From Pseudomonas denitrificans (nom. rej.) (GTDB taxonomy: Bacteria; Pseudomonadota; Gammaproteobacteria; Pseudomonadales; Pseudomonadaceae), in contig NZ_CP043626.1 of the NCBI RefSeq assembly GCF_008807415.1, forward strand, positions 806,001 to 870,000: a DNA stretch of 64,000 nt. Direction: 5' to 3'. Every line of letters begins with the position of its first letter. Position 1 is the first letter of the stretch. Below, piece by piece: positions 58,644-64,000 of the stretch. The notes below the pieces were generated by a model that had not been told where the DNA came from, ran no database searches, and saw only the letters and a program-made list of their open reading frames with translations. Position numbers and translations under genes: made by a program.

Positions 58644-59663
58644 TCACTTCCTCGGGTCGAAGGCATCGCGGGCGGCTTCGCCGATGAACACCAGCAGGCT
58701 CAGCATCACGGCCAGCACCACGAAGGCGGTGATGCCCAGCCAGGGCGCCTGCAGGTTGGACTTGCCCTGGGCGACCAGCTCGCCCAGTGACGGCGCACCG
58801 GCGGGCAGGCCGAAGCCCAGGAAGTCCAGGGAGGTCAGGGTGCCGATCGCGCCGGTGAGGATGAAGGGCATGAAGGTCAGGGTGGAGATCATCGCGTTGG
58901 GCAGGATGTGGCGGAACATGATCGCCCCGTTGCGCATGCCCAGGGCGCGCGCGGCACGCACGTATTCCAGGTTGCGGCCGCGGAGGAACTCGGCGCGCAC
59001 CACGTCCACCAGGCTCATCCAGGAGAACAGCAGCATGATGCCCAGCAGCCACCAGAAGCCCGGCTGCACGAAGCTGGCGAGGATGATCAGCAGGTAGAGC
59101 ACCGGCAGGCCGGACCAGATTTCCAGGAAGCGCTGGCCGAGCAGGTCGATCCAGCCGCCGTAGAAACCCTGCAATGCACCCACGGCGACACCGAGGATGG
59201 AGCTGAGCACGGTGAGGATCAGGGCGAACAGCACCGACACGCGGAAGCCGTAGATCACCCGCGCCATCACATCGCGCGCCTGGTCGTCGGTGCCCAGCCA
59301 GTTCTCCGCGGTGGGCGCCGAGGGCGCCGGCACCCGCAGGTCGTAGTTGATGGTGTCGTAGCTGTAGGCGATCGGCGGCCAGAGTATCCAGCCGTCCTTC
59401 TGCGCGATCTGTTCGCGCATGTACGGGCTCTTGTAGTTCGCCTCCATGGGGAACTCGCCGCCGAAGGCGGTTTCCGGGTAGCGCTTGACCACCGGGAAAT
59501 ACCACTCGCCGTCGTAGCGGATCGCCAGGGGCTTGTCGTTGGCGATCAGCTCGGCACCCAGGCTGAGGATGAACAGCGTGAGGAACAGCCAGAGTGACCA
59601 CCAGCCGCGCTTGTTGGCCTTGAAGCGCGCCCAGCGGCGCTGATTGATGGGAGACAGGCGCAT
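58644..59663 (-). CDS. nppC: ABC transporter permease (YejE-like)
   Basis: 339 residues starting MRLSPINQRRWARFKANKRG. First membrane helix WWSLWLFLTLFILSLGAELI, then an extended periplasmic loop (DGEWYFPVVKRYPETAFGGEF) typical of YejE-type permeases, and five further helices with the EAA loop at EFLRGRNLEYVRAARALGMRNGAIMFRHILPNA. It pairs with nppB to form the membrane channel. It starts 4 bases after the nppB stop. Confidence 0.94.
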   Translation of the reverse strand: MRLSPINQRRWARFKANKRGWWSLWLFLTLFILSLGAELIANDKPLAIRYDGEWYFPVVKRYPETAFGGEFPMEANYKSPYMREQIAQKDGWILWPPIAYSYDTINYDLRVPAPSAPTAENWLGTDDQARDVMARVIYGFRVSVLFALILTVLSSILGVAVGALQGFYGGWIDLLGQRFLEIWSGLPVLYLLIILASFVQPGFWWLLGIMLLFSWMSLVDVVRAEFLRGRNLEYVRAARALGMRNGAIMFRHILPNAMISTLTFMPFILTGAIGTLTSLDFLGFGLPAGAPSLGELVAQGKSNLQAPWLGITAFVVLAVMLSLLVFIGEAARDAFDPRK

Positions 59664-59667
59664 CGGA

Positions 59668-60750
59668 TTACTCCCGGTTCTCGAAGTCGATGCGCGGATC
59701 GACCAGCGTGTAGAGGACGTCGCTGACCAGCTTCATGATCAGGCCGAACAGGGTGAAGATGAACAGCGTGCCGAACACCACCGGGTAATCGCGGTTCAGC
59801 GCTGCCTCGAAGCTGAGCAGGCCCAGGCCGTCGAGGGAGAAGATCACCTCGATCAGCAGCGAGCCGGTGAAGAAGATGCCCAGCAGGGCCGAGGGCAGCC
59901 CCGCGATGATCAGCAGCATGGCGTTGCGGAACACGTGGCCGTAGAGCACGCGGCGCTCGGTCAGGCCCTTGGCGCGGGCGGTGACCACGTACTGCTTGCC
60001 GATCTCGTCGAGGAAGCTGTTCTTGGTCAGCAGGGTGATGGTGGCGAAGTTGCCGATCACCAGCGCGGTGATGGGCAGCGCGAGGTGCCAGAAGTAGTCG
60101 CGGACCTTGCCGCCCCAGGTCAGCTCGTCGAAGTTGTTGGACGTCAGTCCGCGCAAGGGGAACCAGTCCCAGTAGCTGCCGCCAGCGAACAGCACCACCA
60201 GCAGGATGGCGAAGAGGAAGGCGGGGATGGCGTAGCCGACGATGATCGCCGAGCTGGTCCAGACGTCGAAGTGGCTGCCGTGGCGCACCGCCTTGGCGAT
60301 GCCCAGCGGGATCGACACCAGGTACATGATCAATGTGCTCCACAACCCGAGGGAGATGGACACCGGCAGCTTCTCGACGATCAGGTCGGTGACCTTGGCG
60401 TCGCGGAAGAAGCTCTGGCCGAAGTCCAGGTGCACGTAGTTTTTGAGCATGATCCAGAAGCGCTCGGGTGCCGGCTTGTCGAAGCCGTACATGCGCTCGA
60501 TTTCCTTCACCAGTTCCGGGTCCAGGCCCTGGGCGCCGCGGTAGTGCGTGCCGGCGGAGGCGACTTCACCACCGCCGCCGGAAATGCGCCCGGTGGCACC
60601 GCCGCTGGCGGCGTCGAAGCCTTCCAGCTTGGCGATCATCTGCTCCACCGGGCCGCCGGGGGCGGCCTGGATGATGATGAAGTTGATCAGCAGGATGCCG
60701 AACAGGGTGGGGATGATCAGCAGCAGGCGCCGCAGGATGTAGGCCAGCAT
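59668..60750 (-). CDS. nppB: ABC transporter permease (YejB-like)
   Basis: 360 residues starting [20 protein letters not shown], the standard DppB-type N-terminal helix, followed by a Gly-rich loop ([17 protein letters not shown]) and five further helices. EAA loop at [29 protein letters not shown]. Its ATG overlaps the stop of nppA2 as ATGA, indicating translational coupling. Confidence 0.94.
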   Translation of the reverse strand: MLAYILRRLLLIIPTLFGILLINFIIIQAAPGGPVEQMIAKLEGFDAASGGATGRISGGGGEVASAGTHYRGAQGLDPELVKEIERMYGFDKPAPERFWIMLKNYVHLDFGQSFFRDAKVTDLIVEKLPVSISLGLWSTLIMYLVSIPLGIAKAVRHGSHFDVWTSSAIIVGYAIPAFLFAILLVVLFAGGSYWDWFPLRGLTSNNFDELTWGGKVRDYFWHLALPITALVIGNFATITLLTKNSFLDEIGKQYVVTARAKGLTERRVLYGHVFRNAMLLIIAGLPSALLGIFFTGSLLIEVIFSLDGLGLLSFEAALNRDYPVVFGTLFIFTLFGLIMKLVSDVLYTLVDPRIDFENRE

Positions 60751-62615
60751 CAGTGGGTCCCTTGGGCGACGGTGCCGTCAGCCGGCGTTTCGCTCGCGGC
60801 CTTGGCATCCGTCTTGGTCGGTACGGCCTTGTCGCGGGCCTGCCACCAGGTCTGCAGCGCGTAGCTGTAGGGCGGCAGTTTTTCCGGGTGGGCGATGCGG
60901 TTCCAGTAGGCGATGCGCCAGTTGCCCAGGTACCAGTTGGGCACCACGTAGTGGCCCCAGAGCAGCGCGCGGTCGAGGGCTCGGGCGTGGCGCACCAGGC
61001 TTTCGCGGGAGCCGGCGTTGATCAGGCCTTCCACCAGGGCGTCGATGCCTGGATCGCGCAGGCCGATGAAATTGCGACTACCGGGCTTGTCGGCGCTGCT
61101 GGAATGCCAGAACTCGCGCTGTTCGTTACCGGGCGAGCTGGACTGCGGCCAGCTGCTGACGATCATGTCGTAGTCGCGCGAGCGCAGGCGGTTGATGTAT
61201 TGCGAGACGTCGACGCGGCGCAGCTGCATGTCGATTCCCAGCTCCGCGAGGTTGCGCTTGAAGGGCAGCAGCACGCGCTCGAAGTCCGCCTGGGCGAGCA
61301 TGAACTCGAAGCTCAGCTGCTTGCCGTCGGGGCCGACCATCTTGTCGTTCTCGATCTTGTAGCCGGCCTCCAGCAGCAACTGGTAGGCCTTGCGCTTCTG
61401 CTCGCGGATGATGCCGCTGCCGTCGCTGGTGGGCGGCACGTAGACCTGGGTGAAGACCTCTGGCGGCAGCTTTTCGCGCAGCGGCTCGAGAATCTTCAGC
61501 TCCTCGGCGTCGGGCAGTTCCTTGGCGGCCATCTCGGAGTTCTCGAAGTAGCTGCCGTCACGCAGGTAGGAGCCGAAGAACAGCTGCTTGTTGGTCCACT
61601 CGAAGTCGAACAGGTTGGTGATCGCTTCACGCACGCGCGGGTCCTGGAACACCGGGCGGCGGATGTTGAAGGCATAAGCCTGCATGCCCCACGGGTTGCC
61701 GTTCACCGGCTCCTCGCGGACGATGCGGCCGTCGCGTACGGCGGGCGAGTCGTAGGCGGTCGCCCAGTTCTTCGCGATGCGCTCGTCGTTGAAGTCGAAC
61801 TGCCCGGCCTTGAAGGCTTCCAGGGCGACGGTGAGGTCGCGGTAGGACTCCACCACCACGGCGTCGAAGTTGTTGAAGCCACGGTTCACCGGCAGCTTGT
61901 CGCCCCACCAGTCCTTGACCTTCTCGTAGCGGATCGAACGGCCGGCCTCGACCTTGGCGATGCGGTACGGGCCGCTGCCCAGTGGTGGCTCCATGTTGGT
62001 CTTGTTGAAGTCGCGGCTGGCCCACCAGTGCTTGGGCAGGATCGACAGCTGGCCGAGGATCAGCGGCAGCTCGCGGTTGTCGCCGTGCTTGAAGTCGAAG
62101 CGTACGCGCAGCTTGTCTTCGGCCACCACCTTGTCGACGTCCGCGTAGTAGTTGCGGTACATCGGGTCGCCGTCCTTCATCAGCGTCTCGAAGGTGAACA
62201 CCACGTCTTCGGCAGTGACCGGCGTGCCGTCCTGGAAGCGCGCCTCGGGGCGCAGGTAGTAGCGGACGAAGCGGTGCTCCGGGTCCTTCTCGATCTTCTC
62301 GGCGAGCAGGCCGTACTCGGTGAACGGCTCGTCGAGGGAGTGGAAGGTCAGGGTGTCGTAGATCAGGTTGATCTGCGGCGCGGAGTTGCCCTTGGCGATG
62401 AAGGGGTTGAGGCTGTCGAAGCCGCCGAAGTCGGAGAGGCGCAGCGTGCCGCCCTTGGGCGCATCGGCATTGACGAAGTCGAAGTGCTTGAAGTTCGCCG
62501 GGTACTTGGGCGCCTCGTCATACAGGGTGATGGCGTGCTGCGGCGCGGCCTGCGCACTGCCCAGCAGTCCCAGCAACAGGCCGGCGCAGAGCGCGGCGCG
62601 GCGGGGGCTTTTCAT
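60750..62615 (-). CDS. nppA2: Extracellular solute-binding protein, family 5
   Basis: 621 residues from [23 protein letters not shown], a clean signal peptide. SBP family-5 blocks: [66 protein letters not shown] and [14 protein letters not shown]. It binds peptide-like ligands in the periplasm for the nppBCD importer. The long in-frame upstream extension is read-through antisense-like sequence inside nppA1 and was removed. Its ATG overlaps the nppA1 stop (ATGA). Confidence 0.93.
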   Translation of the reverse strand: MKSPRRAALCAGLLLGLLGSAQAAPQHAITLYDEAPKYPANFKHFDFVNADAPKGGTLRLSDFGGFDSLNPFIAKGNSAPQINLIYDTLTFHSLDEPFTEYGLLAEKIEKDPEHRFVRYYLRPEARFQDGTPVTAEDVVFTFETLMKDGDPMYRNYYADVDKVVAEDKLRVRFDFKHGDNRELPLILGQLSILPKHWWASRDFNKTNMEPPLGSGPYRIAKVEAGRSIRYEKVKDWWGDKLPVNRGFNNFDAVVVESYRDLTVALEAFKAGQFDFNDERIAKNWATAYDSPAVRDGRIVREEPVNGNPWGMQAYAFNIRRPVFQDPRVREAITNLFDFEWTNKQLFFGSYLRDGSYFENSEMAAKELPDAEELKILEPLREKLPPEVFTQVYVPPTSDGSGIIREQKRKAYQLLLEAGYKIENDKMVGPDGKQLSFEFMLAQADFERVLLPFKRNLAELGIDMQLRRVDVSQYINRLRSRDYDMIVSSWPQSSSPGNEQREFWHSSSADKPGSRNFIGLRDPGIDALVEGLINAGSRESLVRHARALDRALLWGHYVVPNWYLGNWRIAYWNRIAHPEKLPPYSYALQTWWQARDKAVPTKTDAKAASETPADGTVAQGTH

Positions 62616-64000
62616 AGGGTTTTCTCCTGGTCTTTTTGCCACCAGGCTCGCAGACCCAGCGTATAGGGCGGCGTGGTGACGAAGGCGAAGCGGTTGCGGT
62701 ACGCCAGCCGGTGCTTGTTCAGGTACCAGTTGGGAATGCTGTAGTGCTGCCACAGCAGCACCCGGTCCAGGGCGCGCGCCGCGGCTTCCTGCTGGTCGCG
62801 GTTGGTGGCGCCGAGGAGTTTCTCGAGCATCGCGTCCACCACGGGGTTGGCGATGCCTGCATAGTTCTTGCTGCCCTTCACCGCCACCTGGCTGGAATGG
62901 AAGTACTGCCATTGTTCGAGGCCGGGGCTCAGGGTCTGGGGCAGGGTCATCAGAATCATGTCGTAGTCGAACTGGTCCAGACGCTGTTTGTACTGGGCGC
63001 GGTCCACGGTGCGCAAGCTCGCATCGATGCCGATGCTGGCGAGGTTCTCGCGATACGGCTGGAGAATGCGTTCCAGACTGGGGTTGACCAGCAGGATCTC
63101 GAAGCGCAGCTGCTTGCCGTTGGCGTCCAGCAGGCGGTCGCCGGAGAGCTTCCAGCCGGCTTCGCCCAATAGACCCAAAGCGTGGCGCAGGGTTTCCCGC
63201 GGGATGCCGGCGCCCTTGGTCACCGGGACGGTGAAGGGGCGCTTGAACAGTGCTTCGGGCAGTTGCGAGCGGTACGGCGAAAGCAGCAGCCACTCCTGGC
63301 CCTGCGGTACGCCGGTGGCCGCGAGGGTGCTGTTGGGGTAGTAGCTGCTGGCGCGCACGTACGCATCGTTGAACAGCGCGCGGTTGGTCCATTCGAAGTC
63401 GAACATCATCCCCAGCGCCTCGCGCAGGCGGCGATCGGCGAAGGTCGCGCGGCGGGTGTTGAGGAACAGCGCCTGGGTCTGGGTGGGAATCTGGTGGGGG
63501 ATTTCCACCTTCATAACCTCGCCCCGGCGAACGGCCGGGAAGCGGTAGTTGCTGCGCCAGTTCTTGGCCTGGTGCTCGACGTAGACATCGAACTCGCCAG
63601 CCTTGAAGGCTTCGAAGGCGATGCCGGCGTCACGGTAGAAGTCCACCTCGACACGGTCGAAGTTGTACTTGCCGCGATTCACCGGCAGGTCCTTGCCCCA
63701 CCAGTCCTTGACCCGCTCGAACACCAGCCGGCGCCCCGGCACCACCTCGGTGATTCGGTAGGGGCCGCTGCCCAGCGGCGGCTCGAAGGTGGTGGCCTGG
63801 AAGTCGCGGCCTTTCCAGTAGTGCTGCGGCAGCACCGGCATCTCGCCCAGGCGCAGGATCAGCAGCGGGTTGTCGTGGCGCTTGAAGACGAAGCGGATGC
63901 TCTGTGGCGAGAGGATGTCGACCCGCTGCACTTCCTGCAGGTTGGTGCGGTACATCGGGTGGCCATGCTTGAGCAGGGTGCGGTAGGAGAACGCCACGTC
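62612..64000 (-). CDS. nppA1: Extracellular solute-binding protein, family 5 (partial; N-terminus beyond window)
   Basis: At least 462 residues are inside the window; the start lies past position 64000. It is a paralogue of nppA2: [60 protein letters not shown] and NWYLNKHRLAYRNR match the same positions. Two binding proteins for one importer imply separate ligand ranges. Stop overlaps the nppA2 start. Confidence 0.92.
   Translation of the reverse strand, partial: DVAFSYRTLLKHGHPMYRTNLQEVQRVDILSPQSIRFVFKRHDNPLLILRLGEMPVLPQHYWKGRDFQATTFEPPLGSGPYRITEVVPGRRLVFERVKDWWGKDLPVNRGKYNFDRVEVDFYRDAGIAFEAFKAGEFDVYVEHQAKNWRSNYRFPAVRRGEVMKVEIPHQIPTQTQALFLNTRRATFADRRLREALGMMFDFEWTNRALFNDAYVRASSYYPNSTLAATGVPQGQEWLLLSPYRSQLPEALFKRPFTVPVTKGAGIPRETLRHALGLLGEAGWKLSGDRLLDANGKQLRFEILLVNPSLERILQPYRENLASIGIDASLRTVDRAQYKQRLDQFDYDMILMTLPQTLSPGLEQWQYFHSSQVAVKGSKNYAGIANPVVDAMLEKLLGATNRDQQEAAARALDRVLLWQHYSIPNWYLNKHRLAYRNRFAFVTTPPYTLGLRAWWQKDQEKTL

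Noticed and set aside
60753..62666. 637-codon plus-strand frame opposite nppA2
   Set aside because: Shadow frame; nppA2 has signal peptide and family blocks.

Overview
The window is a GC-rich Pseudomonas chromosome segment. Gene content and order follow the P. aeruginosa block from the region of PA1766 to PA1811: ppsR/ppsA, rraA, cmaX-crfX-cmpX-sigX-oprF, the nitrate-assimilation cluster, acnB, lpxH-ppiB-glnS-cysS-folD, tRNAs, tig-clpP-clpX-lon-hupB-ppiD, fabI and a dipeptide-type ABC importer. It is probably not P. aeruginosa itself: as I recall the PAO1 map, a two-component pair (parRS) sits between the tRNAs and tig and is absent here, and PAO1 has ppiD next to fabI, whereas here about 8.5 kb of accessory DNA lies between them. 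Species assignment is inference from recalled synteny.

Layout. 0-3.4 kb: three envelope or secreted proteins (retropepsin-like, DUF2950, DUF3300 lipoprotein). 3.5-6.9 kb: PEP synthase and its regulator, divergent. 6.9-12.6 kb: esterase-like hydrolase, rraA, and the cell-envelope stress operon cmaX-crfX-cmpX-sigX followed by the major porin oprF. 12.6-26.1 kb: nitrate assimilation. It holds nirB-nirD-nasC-cobA (nitrate to ammonium, with cobA supplying the siroheme precursor), a phosphatase-kinase fusion, the nitrate transporter nasA, a thioesterase, a PL7 alginate-lyase-like protein, and the nasS-nasT sensor/antiterminator pair. Each of the three nitrate transcription units (nirB, nasA, nasST) has its own sigma-54 type -24/-12 promoter, at least one hexaloop hairpin of the ANTAR-binding kind, and an intrinsic terminator before the first gene. 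26.4-38.4 kb: acnB and housekeeping genes. 38.6-39.0 kb: tRNA-Arg, tRNA-His, tRNA-Leu. 39.1-47.7 kb: protein-quality-control block. 47.9-56.2 kb: accessory island with a giant von Willebrand A/Ig-like adhesin of about 2,080 residues (read here in three frames) and an orphan two-domain fimbrial adhesin. 56.2-64 kb: fabI and the nppD-C-B-A2-A1 ABC importer, cut by the window end.

The most interesting object is the adhesin. Its C-terminal half is a tandem duplication of a composite unit (repeat domain, beta-sandwich, type-I-secretion-like C-terminal module), and no secretion system is encoded beside it. Five reading-frame breaks (DUF3300 gene, nasS twice, adhesin twice) are each healed by adding one base in a short G or C run. 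That shared signature suggests systematic homopolymer under-calling in the sequence rather than five independent inactivations, so these genes may be intact in the organism.
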